DNA of 64,000 nt from Shinella sp. WSJ-2. GTDB taxonomy: Bacteria; Pseudomonadota; Alphaproteobacteria; Rhizobiales; Rhizobiaceae. Positions within the stretch are counted from its first letter, which is position 1. Every line of letters starts with the position of its first letter. Under the pieces are notes generated by a model. The model made no database searches. It was not told the DNA's origin and was given only the letters and a program-made list of their open reading frames with translations. Both the position numbers and the translations under genes were made by a program. Below, in pieces: positions 55,871-64,000 of this stretch. The DNA is taken from NCBI RefSeq assembly GCF_003432075.1, contig NZ_QWBU01000002.1, forward strand, positions 558,001 through 622,000, written 5' to 3'.

Positions 55871-56905
55871 TCAGGCCGCCTGGGCTTCCTGTTCCTTCTC
55901 CTTCAACTGGATTTGTCCGGCTGCGGCCAGGCGGATGGCTTCCTGGGTGATAGAGCGGCGGGCGATCGCCACTTCGCGCGGGTTGCCGTCGACGACCGCG
56001 AGATCCGATTCGATCATGCGGCGCTGGCGCGCACCGATCGAGGAGAGGATCGATTCGCGCAGTTCCATCGAGGCGCCGCGCAGTGCGGCCGTGATAATGT
56101 CGCCCGAAACGTCGTTGAACAGCGACACGCGGCTCTTCTGCGGCATGTAGAGCACGTCTTCGAAGAGGAAGATCTTCGGACGGACCTTCTTGACCGATTC
56201 GGTCGAGACCGTTTCGAGCGAGGCCAGCATTTCGTCGACCTGCGACTTTTCGAGCTCGTTCATGAGGTCGGCGACCTTGTTGGAACCGACCGAATTGCGC
56301 TCGGAGTCCAGCGCATTGATCATCTCGATGATCCGCGCCTCGACGATCGCGGTTGCCTTGGGGCTCGCGTCCTTGAGGTTGACGGTTCGGTTGATGATGT
56401 CGGCGCGCTGGGCCTCGGGAATTTCGACCAGAACCTTGGCGCCGAAGGCCGAGGGCATCATGGAGAGAATATAGGCGATGGTCTGCGGGTGTTCGTTGAG
56501 CAGGAACTTCGAAACGAAGACCGGGTCGGCGTCCTGCAGACGGTCCCAGATCGTCGATTCGAAGGCCTGGAAGGCGGCGCGGCGGCCGAGCAGGCCGTCC
56601 ACTTCGTCCGGCGTCAGGCCCTCTTCGAGGATGCCTTCCATCATCTTGGCGTTGTCCATCAGGCCGGCGCCCTCGGTGAAGAGGTCCTCGAACTCGTTGA
56701 CGAGATCGATCAGCTCATGCGGCGGGATGGCGCGCAGGTTCTGCGCGGCGGCGATGATCGCCTGAAGCTCGCTTTGCGTGAAATATTTGAGCAGCTTGCC
56801 GGCCACGCCCTTGCCCATGGCGAGAAGGACGGCTGCTGCCTTCTCGACCGGCGATAGCGGCGAACCAAGCGCCGTGGACGTCCCGAAATTTTCGAAATCC
56901 ATCAT
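55871..56905 (-). CDS. fliG: Flagellar motor switch protein FliG
   Basis: C-ring protein that contacts MotA and transmits torque. 344 residues in three helical domains: ILEEGLTPDEVDGLLGRRAA at the N/middle region, NEHPQTIAYILSMMPSAFGA (EHPQ patch for FliM) in the middle, and FLFEDVLYMPQKSRVSLFND then SGDIITAALRGAS with the torque helix (ESILSSIGARQRRMIESDL) in the C domain. AGGGGG precedes the start. Confidence 0.97.
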   Translation of the reverse strand: MMDFENFGTSTALGSPLSPVEKAAAVLLAMGKGVAGKLLKYFTQSELQAIIAAAQNLRAIPPHELIDLVNEFEDLFTEGAGLMDNAKMMEGILEEGLTPDEVDGLLGRRAAFQAFESTIWDRLQDADPVFVSKFLLNEHPQTIAYILSMMPSAFGAKVLVEIPEAQRADIINRTVNLKDASPKATAIVEARIIEMINALDSERNSVGSNKVADLMNELEKSQVDEMLASLETVSTESVKKVRPKIFLFEDVLYMPQKSRVSLFNDVSGDIITAALRGASMELRESILSSIGARQRRMIESDLAVVDGNPREVAIARRSITQEAIRLAAAGQIQLKEKEQEAQAA

Positions 56906-56935
56906 GGATTATCCCCCTGAACCCTTAACCGGGTG

Positions 56936-57523
56936 TCAGACCTTGCGTGTACTCTTCACTTCAATCAGCTTCACCCCGAAACGGGTGTCGTCGTTTTCAA
57001 GAACCGTAATTTCGCCACGGCCGATGATGCGGCCGTTGACCATGACCTCGACGGGTTCGCCGATGCGGCGATCAAGCGCGATCGTCGCACCCTCGCTGAG
57101 ATTCATCAGGCTGGACACCTGCATCTGGGACGAGCCGAGCACGATCTGCAGATCGATCGGGATGTCCATGATGAGGTCCATGTTGGACTCCATCGCGCTG
57201 CCCGGACGGGGCGCTTCACCAAGATCGGCGGAGAAATCATTGCCGCCGCCGAAGTCGTTGCCGCCGAAATCCGAACCGCCGAAGCTTGCGCCGCCGCCGA
57301 AGTCGGAGGTCGCTGCCGACCCGCCGAAATCGGAGCCACCGAAGTCCGAACCGCCGAAAGCCGCGAGCGGATCATCTGCGCCTGCGAGATCGGTACCGAG
57401 CGAGCCGGAGGCATCCTTCTGAAGAACGCCGCGCAGGTCGTCGATCGCCTGCTCCAATTCCTGGTCGCCTGCATTAATGGAGGACATGATGTCGTCAGCG
57501 ATGGGTGTTTTCTTCGGTGCCAT
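56936..57523 (-). CDS. fliN: Flagellar motor switch protein FliN with DFGGS-repeat insert
   Basis: C-ring protein, 195 residues, longer than the roughly 110-137 of enteric FliN. The SpoA domain (about 110-195: [49 protein letters not shown]) is preceded by an Asp-Phe-Gly-Gly-Ser repeat region (residues 56-98) and an acidic N terminus. In alphaproteobacteria this longer form is common. Lies 62 bases downstream of fliM. Confidence 0.95.
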   Translation of the reverse strand: MAPKKTPIADDIMSSINAGDQELEQAIDDLRGVLQKDASGSLGTDLAGADDPLAAFGGSDFGGSDFGGSAATSDFGGGASFGGSDFGGNDFGGGNDFSADLGEAPRPGSAMESNMDLIMDIPIDLQIVLGSSQMQVSSLMNLSEGATIALDRRIGEPVEVMVNGRIIGRGEITVLENDDTRFGVKLIEVKSTRKV

Positions 57524-57585
57524 ATGACCACTATTCCATTCGAAACTTGCCTGAGGCTCGCGGCCCCGTACGCGTCATGCGTAAA

Positions 57586-58530
57586 CTATCCGATGATGTG
57601 CTGGAGGAGATCGTCCTCCGATCCGTAGGTGTCCTTGACCCTGACCGTGTAGCGCGCGCCCGACCGGCCGAATTCGCAGACATAGAGATTGCGGCCGTTG
57701 GCGTTGACCTCGACGCGCACATCACCCGATTCGTTGAACGGGATGATGTCGCCGGCCTGCAGGCGGCTGATCGTGTCAAGCGTCTGTGCTTCGAGCCGGA
57801 TGCGCGCCTCAAGCGTCACCTTCGAGCGACGGACCTGTTCGCCGAGTCGCTCGCTCCATTCGACGCGGGTCTTAGGCGCATTGGCCGCCTTTGGCGCCGA
57901 AATCTTCGATTTCAGCAGAACGCTCTGCGGAATGACGACATGGAAGGTCGAGAGAACAGGACCGATGCCGACGGCCATGTTGACCATGGCAACATGTTCA
58001 TTCTCGGAGCCATCATCGATTGCCTTGCGCGTCTCGGCATTATGTGCGTGGCCGAGGAAGGGCTCGTAGCCGTTGGCCCCGGACACGGCGGTCTTCAGCA
58101 CGCTGGAGATGCGATCAAACATCATCGCGGCGAGGTCCAGTTCGATCTTGGAGAGCGGGCGCGCCTCGGGATCCTCGATGCTGTCGCTGACGGCGCCCAG
58201 CATGTTCTCGACGAGCGTGATGATCATCGGGCTGTCGCAGATCAGCGTGAAGCGATCACACCAGTCGCGCAACGACGCGTCGCACATCGCCATGGCGCCG
58301 CCGAGTCCTTCGACGAGTGGCCCGTATTTGCCGGTTTCGAAACCGGCATAGGAGACCGCGACCTCGAAGCCGAGTTCACTCTCCAGCATGTCCGGCAGGA
58401 ATTCGGCGAAAACGTCGCCCAGGCTGGCGCAGAGCTTCGAAATGGTCGCCGTGTCGCCAAGCTTGCCGGTGAGGCGTGCCAGAACGATCGGGTCGAGAGA
58501 TGGGGTTGTGGTCACGGTCGCTCCACTCAT
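57586..58530 (-). CDS. fliM: Flagellar motor switch protein FliM
   Basis: C-ring protein, target of phosphorylated CheY2. 314 residues: middle CheC-like domain (e.g. FTLICDSPMIITLVENMLGA, LSKIELDLAAMMFDRISSVL) and C-terminal SpoA domain (LEAQTLDTISRLQAGDIIPF). The classic N-terminal CheY-binding peptide of enteric FliM is not evident; the start reads SGATVTTTPSLDPIVLARL. Its start is 3 bases after the motA stop. Confidence 0.93.
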   Translation of the reverse strand: MSGATVTTTPSLDPIVLARLTGKLGDTATISKLCASLGDVFAEFLPDMLESELGFEVAVSYAGFETGKYGPLVEGLGGAMAMCDASLRDWCDRFTLICDSPMIITLVENMLGAVSDSIEDPEARPLSKIELDLAAMMFDRISSVLKTAVSGANGYEPFLGHAHNAETRKAIDDGSENEHVAMVNMAVGIGPVLSTFHVVIPQSVLLKSKISAPKAANAPKTRVEWSERLGEQVRRSKVTLEARIRLEAQTLDTISRLQAGDIIPFNESGDVRVEVNANGRNLYVCEFGRSGARYTVRVKDTYGSEDDLLQHIIG

Positions 58531-58533
58531 TGC

Positions 58534-59412
58534 TTAGGCCGCCTTCGTGTCGCCGCCGCCGCCCGGATTCATCATTTCCTGCTCGACCGCGTCGATCGAC
58601 GGGCGCTCGTAGGAAGAGATGGTCTTGCGGCCGTATTCCAATGCCACCTGCGGCACGGAACCGTTCATGTAGGCGAGCAGCGTCTGCTTAACGATGATGT
58701 AGAGGCGGTTCTGCTTCTCGCGTACGACCTTGATGTTGGTCGCGATCGGCGTGACGATCGAATAGGACAGGAAGATGCCGAGCATGGTGCCGACGAGCGC
58801 CGAGCCGATGAGGCCGCCGAGAACCTCGGGCGATTCGTTGATCTTGCCCATCGCCTTGATGACCCCGAGAACGGCGGCGATAATGCCGATGGCCGGGAAG
58901 GCGTCGCCCATGGTGGAGAGCGACTGGTAGGGCTTCATCTTGTCGCGCGTGATCGTCTGGATTTCCTCGTCCATCAGCGCCTCGATCTCGTGGCTGCGGG
59001 CATTGCCGATGATGATGAGGCGGACGTAGTCGCAGATGAAGGCCGTCAGCTCCTTGTTGGCAAGAACCGTCGGGGCCGACTGGAAGATCGGCGACTCGTC
59101 CGGATTGTCGATATGCGCTTCGATCTCGTTGCGCGACTTGGTGCGCAGGTCGCGCATCAGGCTGTAGAGCACGCCGAGCGTATCGAGATAGTGGCGTTCC
59201 TTGGGAACCTTGTGCTTGAAGGCCTCCATCAGCGCCTTGCCGGTCTCCTTGATGACCTTCATCGTATTGGCGACGATGAAGCCGCCGACGCCCGCACCGC
59301 CGATGATCATGAGCTCGAACGGCTGGTTGAGCACCGCAAGGTGTCCGCCCATGGCCATGAAGCCGCCCAAGACGCAACCGACCGTAACGATTAGACCTAT
59401 GATGATATTCAT
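58534..59412 (-). CDS. motA: Flagellar stator protein MotA
   Basis: Proton-channel stator, 292 residues, with four membrane helices: two near the N terminus (to about 55) and two near 170-225, around a cytoplasmic torque loop ([20 protein letters not shown], with the conserved Pro of helix 3, and [13 protein letters not shown] in helix 4). motB is not next to it, as usual in rhizobia. First gene of the leftward motA-fliM-fliN-fliG-flhB unit. Confidence 0.96.
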   Translation of the reverse strand: MNIIIGLIVTVGCVLGGFMAMGGHLAVLNQPFELMIIGGAGVGGFIVANTMKVIKETGKALMEAFKHKVPKERHYLDTLGVLYSLMRDLRTKSRNEIEAHIDNPDESPIFQSAPTVLANKELTAFICDYVRLIIIGNARSHEIEALMDEEIQTITRDKMKPYQSLSTMGDAFPAIGIIAAVLGVIKAMGKINESPEVLGGLIGSALVGTMLGIFLSYSIVTPIATNIKVVREKQNRLYIIVKQTLLAYMNGSVPQVALEYGRKTISSYERPSIDAVEQEMMNPGGGGDTKAA

Positions 59413-59589
59413 GAGCGCAGGGGTCCCGACACAATTCTGATCTGACCCTTCTGGAAATACGGTTCCAGCCTTGCGTGAAGCTGTACCTAACGGCTGGTTT
59501 ACCGATCAGGTTCGCGCAAGCAAAAACCCGCAGGATCATGGCTCATAACGGGCCATCGCGCCCTCTTGCACCTTGATTGGCGGGCTGTC

Positions 59590-60369
59590 GTGACGACCAC
59601 CTATACGAGCTACCAGTTGATTTCTTCCGACCTCCAGACGTCGCTGAAGCGCGTTTCGGAGCAGCCGGACGTCAAGCGCGAGACGGAATATTACCTCGAG
59701 AAGATCGGCGATGTGAAATCGATCGACGACTTCTTCGCCGACACCAGGCTTTATAACTACGTTATGAAGGCGCACGGGCTGGAGGATATGGCCTATGCCA
59801 AGGCCTTCATGCGCAAGGTGCTGACCGAGGGCGTCGACAACAAGGATGCCTTCGCCAACCAGCTGACCGACACGCGCTACAAGGCACTGGCGGAATCGCT
59901 AAACTTCGCCCGCCACGGCGAAGTCGCCACCCTGATGGAAAGTGCCCAGAAGGGCATGGTCGACAAGTACACCCGCCAGACGCTGGAGATCAGCGCCGGC
60001 GAGGACAATACCGGCGTTCGACTCGCGCTCTATTTCGAGCGTATGGCGCCATCGATCACCTCGGGCTATTCGATCATCGCCGACGACGCGATCGCGCAGG
60101 TCGTGCGCACCGCGCTGCAGCTTCCCGCCGAATTCGCCGCCACCGATATCGACCGTCAGGCCGCCTATTACGAGGATGTGCTGAAACTGGACGAGTTCAA
60201 GGACCCGTCGAAGGTCGGCAAGTTTCTCGAGCGTTTCACCTCGATGTGGGAACTCGAAAATCCCACGGGCGGTGTCGATTCGCTTTCTACATTCCAGCCG
60301 TCGGGCCTCATCGGCATTTCGACGGATCTTCTGCTTTCCATCAACAACCTGAAACTCGGAGGTCGCTGA
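59590..60369 (+). CDS. DUF1217 flagellar-cluster protein
   Basis: A 259-residue helical protein of the DUF1217 family, regularly encoded beside flgF in rhizobia: QPDVKRETEYYLEKIGDVKS, then SIDDFFADTRLYNYVMKAHG and LEDMAYAKAFMRKVL. Export to the flagellum has been suggested for such proteins but is not shown by the sequence. No signal peptide. GTG 59590 is chosen from the family's usual MTTTYTSY start; TTG 59566 is the alternative, and neither has a strong ribosome site. flgF starts 1 base after its stop. Confidence 0.85.
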   Translation: MTTTYTSYQLISSDLQTSLKRVSEQPDVKRETEYYLEKIGDVKSIDDFFADTRLYNYVMKAHGLEDMAYAKAFMRKVLTEGVDNKDAFANQLTDTRYKALAESLNFARHGEVATLMESAQKGMVDKYTRQTLEISAGEDNTGVRLALYFERMAPSITSGYSIIADDAIAQVVRTALQLPAEFAATDIDRQAAYYEDVLKLDEFKDPSKVGKFLERFTSMWELENPTGGVDSLSTFQPSGLIGISTDLLLSINNLKLGGR

Positions 60370-60370
60370 G

Positions 60371-61096
60371 ATGCAGACCGGGCTCTATGTATCGCTTTCG
60401 TCCCAGCTTGCGCTTGACCGCCGCCTGACGACCCTTGCCGACAACGTCGCGAACTCGACCACTGTCGGCTTCCGCGCCACGGAAGTAAAGTTCAACCAAG
60501 TCGTCAGCGATCAGAAGATCGCCGATGTCGCCTTCGTTTCGCAGGGCGACGAGTTCATCTCCCAGCGCAGCGGCGGCATCACCGAGACCGGTGGCGCGTT
60601 GGATTTCGCCATCAAGGGCGATGCCTGGTTCCAGGTGGAAACGCCGTCAGGCCCGACGCTGACCCGCGACGGCCGCTTCACGCTGACGGATGCCGGGGAG
60701 TTGGTGACGTTGAACGGCTATCCTGTGCTCGATGCCGGCGGTGGCCCCATCCAGATCGATGCGACCAATGGCTCGATCCAGCTCAGCGCCGACGGCCAGC
60801 TCAACCAAAACGGCCGCCCCGTCGCCTCGCTCGGCCTGTTCTCGGCCGATCTCTCGGGCGGTTTCACCCGCGCCGGCAACAGCGGCATCATCTCGAAAAT
60901 CCCGCCCGAGCCTGTGGTCGACCGTGTCGATGCCGGCGTGGTGCAAGGCTATGTCGAAGAGTCCAACGTCAACGCCATTGGCGAGATGACCCAGCTCATC
61001 CAGGTCACGCGCGCCTTCGAAAGCATCGCCTCTCTGATGCGCGACAGCGAAGAATCGATGAACGAAGCGGTGCGCACCCTCGGCGGAAGCAAGTAA
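60371..61096 (+). CDS. flgF: Flagellar basal-body rod protein FlgF
   Basis: Proximal rod protein, 241 residues. N-terminal LTTLADNVANSTTVGFRATE and C-terminal YVEESNVNAIGEMTQLIQVT, with helix FESIASLMRDSEESMNEAV, are the paired rod/hook-family ends that form the coiled-coil core. LTRDGRFTLTDAGELVTLNG is typical. Adjacent to fliI in one unit. Confidence 0.96.
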   Translation: MQTGLYVSLSSQLALDRRLTTLADNVANSTTVGFRATEVKFNQVVSDQKIADVAFVSQGDEFISQRSGGITETGGALDFAIKGDAWFQVETPSGPTLTRDGRFTLTDAGELVTLNGYPVLDAGGGPIQIDATNGSIQLSADGQLNQNGRPVASLGLFSADLSGGFTRAGNSGIISKIPPEPVVDRVDAGVVQGYVEESNVNAIGEMTQLIQVTRAFESIASLMRDSEESMNEAVRTLGGSK

Positions 61097-61099
61097 ACC

Positions 61100-62506
61100 A
61101 TGGCGGCGGAAACGGGACCCAACGAGCGACGCATTCCCGATGGCGGGCGCATGCTGAATGCGCTGGCCGGGGTGGTAAAACGCTATTCCTCGCCGGAATT
61201 CTCGGTCGTCCACGGCGGCCATGTGCAGACCATCTCGGCCGGCAACTACACGGTCAGCGGCCTGTCGCGCCATGTGCGGCTCGGCGAGTTCGTGGCGCAC
61301 AGAAGCCCGGCCGGCATCCATCTCGGCGAGGTCGTGCGCGTCGAGCCGGATTCCGTCGTAGTCTGCCCGATCGAGCCGGGCGAGCCGATCAGCATTCATG
61401 ATACGGTCATCCGTAAGGGCGCCTTCCGCGTCGCGCCGGCAGCCTCCTGGTGCGGTCGCACGATCAACGCGCTCGGCGAGCCGATCGACGGCCTCGGTCC
61501 GCTGACGCAGGGCGACGACCGTCGATCCATCTACAATTCCGCTCCGCCCTCGATGACCCGCAAGCGCGTCGAGAAGGGCTTTTCGACAGGCGTGCGCGCC
61601 ATCGATATCTTCGCACCGCTCTGCCTTGGCCAGCGTCTCGGCATCTTTGCCGGTTCGGGTGTGGGCAAGTCGACTCTGCTCTCGATGCTGGCGCGCGCGG
61701 ACGCCTTCGACAAGGTCGTCATCGCGCTGGTCGGCGAACGTGGCCGTGAAGTTCGCGAATTCATCGAGGACACGCTGGGCGACAACCTGGCGAAATCCGT
61801 CGCCGTCGTTGCCACCAGTGACGAGAGCCCGATGTTGCGCAAGATGGCGCCGCTGACGGCCGTGACGATTGCAGAGCACTACCGCGATCAGGGCGACAAC
61901 GTTCTGCTCATCATCGACAGCGTGACGCGCTTTGCCCATGCCATCCGCGAAGTGGCGACCGCCGCTGGCGAGCCGCCGATCGCCCGTGGCTACCCGGCAT
62001 CGGTCTTTACCGAGCTGCCGCGCCTTCTGGAGCGCGCTGGCCCGGGCGCCGAGGGGACGGGCAGCATCACGGCAATCATCTCGATCCTCGTCGACGGCGA
62101 TAACCACAACGATCCGATCGCCGATTCGACGCGCGGCATTCTCGACGGCCATATCGTCATGGAGCGCAGCCTCGCCGAGGAGGGCCGCTACCCGCCGATC
62201 AATCCGCTCGCCTCCATTTCGCGCCTCGCCCGCAAGGCCTGGACGCCGGACCAGGAGAAGCTGGTGTCGCGCTTGAAGGCGCTGATCCACCGCTTCGAGG
62301 AAACGCGCGACCTGCGTCTCATCGGCGGTTACCGCCCCGGTGGCGATGCCGATCTCGACATGGCGATCAAGCAGGTGCCGATCATCTACGAGGTTCTCAA
62401 ACAGACGCCGGGTGAAAAGCCCGCTGCCGATTCGTTCTCCGATCTTGCCATGGCGCTGAAGAACGCGGCCGGGCAGGGCGGTGCGCCGGGTATGCGAAGG
62501 GGATGA
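61100..62506 (+). CDS. fliI: Flagellar export ATPase FliI
   Basis: Hexameric ATPase of the flagellar type III export system, 468 residues. Walker A FAGSGVGKSTLLSM, catalytic block GERGREVREFIED, Walker B NVLLIIDSVTRFAHAIRE, and GSITAIISILVDGDNHNDPI. ATG 61100 lies 3 bases after flgF; ATG 61151 is an alternative. Its last bases overlap the next gene (ATGA). Confidence 0.97.
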   Translation: MAAETGPNERRIPDGGRMLNALAGVVKRYSSPEFSVVHGGHVQTISAGNYTVSGLSRHVRLGEFVAHRSPAGIHLGEVVRVEPDSVVVCPIEPGEPISIHDTVIRKGAFRVAPAASWCGRTINALGEPIDGLGPLTQGDDRRSIYNSAPPSMTRKRVEKGFSTGVRAIDIFAPLCLGQRLGIFAGSGVGKSTLLSMLARADAFDKVVIALVGERGREVREFIEDTLGDNLAKSVAVVATSDESPMLRKMAPLTAVTIAEHYRDQGDNVLLIIDSVTRFAHAIREVATAAGEPPIARGYPASVFTELPRLLERAGPGAEGTGSITAIISILVDGDNHNDPIADSTRGILDGHIVMERSLAEEGRYPPINPLASISRLARKAWTPDQEKLVSRLKALIHRFEETRDLRLIGGYRPGGDADLDMAIKQVPIIYEVLKQTPGEKPAADSFSDLAMALKNAAGQGGAPGMRRG

Positions 62507-63069
62507 CAGTGACGGATTTCGACGCTGACGAAGCAGTCCAGCCACTCAAGCGGGCAGATCGGCGCGGCTACAGCACCGGTGATAAGGTGCTGGCCGGGAC
62601 GGGCGTGATGCTCGCGGCGATGGCCGCCTTCTTCCCTTGGTATGTCTTCCTCAATCCGGAAAAATTCTCCGTGCCCAACCTTTGGGAGGGCACAACCCGC
62701 GATCTGCCTGAAACCGGCCCCAAGCAGGTGGTCAGCGTGTCGCCGGCCGCCATGGTCGATGATGACAAGGATTCGGGACCCGGTGCGAATCTGGACCCGG
62801 TCGCGACCGCCAGCGCCACGGATGAGGGCAACGAGACGAAGCTCGGTGCGCCCATCGACAACGGTCTTGACCAGCCGCTGCCGGCCAGCACCGGCTTCCG
62901 GCTGATGCATGTGGCAAACGGCCGGGCGCTGATCGAGGACGCTCGCGGCATGTATATCGTGCGTGTCGGCTCGGTTCTGCCCGACAACAGCCGCCTTGCG
63001 ACGCTGGAACAGCGCGACGGCGCCTGGGTCATCGTGACCTCGAACGGCGACGTCATCAAGCGCAACTAA
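62503..63069 (+). CDS. Single-span membrane protein of the flagellar cluster, function unknown
   Basis: A 188-residue protein translationally coupled to fliI. A hydrophilic N terminus (about 28 residues) is followed by one transmembrane helix (VLAGTGVMLAAMAAFFPWYV), a Pro/Asp-rich linker (about 60-125) and a C-terminal domain of 60 residues (FRLMHVANGRALIEDARGMY, VRVGSVLPDNSRLATLEQRD) facing the periplasm. The tail recalls a small beta domain of secretion-system proteins, but I do not recognise a family. Its place between fliI and flgB is usual in rhizobia. Confidence 0.75.
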   Translation: MTVTDFDADEAVQPLKRADRRGYSTGDKVLAGTGVMLAAMAAFFPWYVFLNPEKFSVPNLWEGTTRDLPETGPKQVVSVSPAAMVDDDKDSGPGANLDPVATASATDEGNETKLGAPIDNGLDQPLPASTGFRLMHVANGRALIEDARGMYIVRVGSVLPDNSRLATLEQRDGAWVIVTSNGDVIKRN

Positions 63070-63074
63070 AGGAT

Positions 63075-63095
63075 GCGGGGCGCACGTCGCCCCGC
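63075..63095 (+). terminator. Hairpin after the fliI-linked gene
   Basis: Stem GCGGGGCG/CGCCCCGC with loop CACGT, 5 bases after the stop; no T run. Suggests the flgB unit has its own promoter. Confidence 0.5.
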
Positions 63096-63184
63096 GCCGA
63101 TTCGGCGGTCCTAGCTTGCCGGACCTGCCGCCCGCTCGCCGCGATTATTGCAGCTTGAGCACATATAATCCCGGGAATACAGGC

Positions 63185-63213
63185 ACTTGCAGCTTAATCG
63201 TAGCGGTGCAAGT
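63185..63213 (+). repeat. Inverted repeat in the flgB leader
   Basis: ACTTGCA (63185-63191) and TGCAAGT (63207-63213). A direct repeat TTGCAGCTT occurs at 63148-63156 and 63187-63195. Possible regulator site for the flgB unit; not assigned. Confidence 0.35.
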
Positions 63214-63265
63214 CTGACGCAAGATTGGCTCCTTAGGTTCGCCTCGAACAAGGATGGAGCTTGTC

Positions 63266-63646
63266 ATGCAACCGATACAACTGTTTGAACTGGCCACGAA
63301 ACAAGCTGATTGGCTTTCGGTCCGCCAGAGTGTCGTTGCTGGCAACCTCGCCAACGCCAACACCCCCGGGTTCAAGGCGAAGGACGTAACTCCCTTTCAG
63401 GCGGTGCTCGAGACGACGGGCATTCGCATGGCGGCGACGCAGCCGGGCCATTTCACCGAAACCGAAATGGCAAGCCGCGTCATCGAGACCAAACCCACCG
63501 AAGAGATCGGCGTGCAGGAATCCGGCAACACGGTCGGTATTGCCGAAGAACTCATGAAAGAGGGTCAAGTCAAGCGTGACTTTGAGTTGAATGCCGGCCT
63601 CGTCAAGGCCTTTCATCGCATGATGCTGATGACAGTCAGAAGGTAA
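63266..63646 (+). CDS. flgB: Flagellar basal-body rod protein FlgB
   Basis: Proximal rod protein next to the MS ring, 126 residues. LFELATKQADWLSVRQSVVA, then GNLANANTPGFKAKDV, is the rod-family N terminus; LVKAFHRMMLMTVRR the C-terminal helix. ATG 63266 is chosen because GGAG lies six bases upstream; ATG 63254 has AAGG directly abutting it. flgC follows 3 bases on. Confidence 0.95.
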   Translation: MQPIQLFELATKQADWLSVRQSVVAGNLANANTPGFKAKDVTPFQAVLETTGIRMAATQPGHFTETEMASRVIETKPTEEIGVQESGNTVGIAEELMKEGQVKRDFELNAGLVKAFHRMMLMTVRR

Positions 63647-63649
63647 AAA

Positions 63650-64000
63650 ATGGATCCGCTCGTAGCTTCACTGAAAGTCGCGGCCTCGGGACTTGAGGCG
63701 CAATCCACCCGTATTCGCATCGTTTCGGAAAACCTGGCCAACGCCCGCTCGACGGGCGACACCCCCGGTGCCGATCCCTTCCGCCGTAAGACGGTGACCT
63801 TCGCTGCCGAGCTCGACCGGGCGACCGGCGCCTCGCTGGTCCAGGTCGAGCGTCTCGGCGAGGACGAGGGCGATTTCTCGACCGAATACGACCCGGGCAA
63901 CCCTGCTGCCGACGAAAAGGGCATCGTCAAGATGCCGAACGTTAACATGCTGGTCGAAATGGCCGACATGCGGGAAGCAAACCGCTCCTATGAAGCCAAC
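63650..64000 (+). CDS. flgC: Flagellar basal-body rod protein FlgC, N-terminal part (runs off window)
   Basis: Rod protein; 117 codons are visible and no stop, so the 3' end lies beyond the window. The N terminus [20 protein letters not shown], followed by [20 protein letters not shown], is the FlgC signature; [20 protein letters not shown] near the edge is the start of the C-terminal helix, so only some 20 residues are missing. Confidence 0.95.
   Translation, partial: MDPLVASLKVAASGLEAQSTRIRIVSENLANARSTGDTPGADPFRRKTVTFAAELDRATGASLVQVERLGEDEGDFSTEYDPGNPAADEKGIVKMPNVNMLVEMADMREANRSYEAN

Overview
The window is a continuous piece of chromosome from an alphaproteobacterium of the family Rhizobiaceae (Ensifer/Sinorhizobium, Shinella, Rhizobium or Agrobacterium type; genus not resolvable from the sequence alone). 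The evidence is the high G+C coding sequence, the Irr regulator next to fabA-fabB-fabI, the rhizobial rhaDI/rhaRSTPQUK rhamnose locus, and a chemotaxis-flagellar cluster in the Sinorhizobium order (icpA, cheS, cheY1, cheA ... fliF, visN, visR, flhB ...). I saw no insertion sequence, prophage, integrase or CRISPR array.

Layout. 1-9600: translation and RNA genes (infB end, rbfA, truB, rpsO, pnp, an RsmC-type methyltransferase) interrupted by an HWE histidine kinase and an SH3 protein. 9600-13000: unsaturated fatty-acid genes fabA-fabB-fabI, divergent from irr. 13000-16700: membrane and envelope proteins of vague function, ending with a DUF2934 gene behind a textbook general-stress promoter. 16700-21500: tRNA-Ala, FYDLN-acid protein, aroA, cmk, rpsA. 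The aroA product closely resembles the class II CP4 EPSP synthase as I remember it, but has Gly rather than Ala at residue 100. 21500-30200: two large unrecognised proteins (584 and 416 residues) bracketing a nicotinamide phosphoribosyltransferase, then a DUF817 protein, RNase D, a hydroxyacid dehydrogenase and a GlsB-type membrane protein.

30200-41000: L-rhamnose catabolism. rhaD-rhaI run leftward and rhaR-rhaS-rhaT-rhaP-rhaQ-rhaU-rhaK rightward from a shared control region holding four phased CAATCA/TGATTG half-sites. Rhamnose is imported by the ABC system (RhaSTPQ), its anomers interconverted by RhaU, isomerised by RhaI, phosphorylated by RhaK, and cleaved and oxidised by bifunctional RhaD.

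41000-64000: motility. A tightly overlapping che operon (icpA to cheT, with an unannotated 47-codon frame between icpA and cheS) ends in a terminator before fliF. visN and visR, the master motility regulators, follow behind a 570-base leader holding a perfect TTAA-N7-TTAA (CtrA-type) site and seven GANTC sites. flhB, fliG, fliN, fliM and motA run leftward; the DUF1217 gene, flgF, fliI, a small membrane protein, flgB and flgC run rightward to the window edge.

Most of the window is conserved core genome. The best leads are the Gly100 aroA allele, the candidate CtrA/CcrM sites before visN and before an unknown repeat-containing protein, two small unannotated ORFs, an internal terminator before flhB, and a pair of interspersed repeats. 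Terminators, operators and promoters were found by eye, and family names come from remembered motifs, not database searches.
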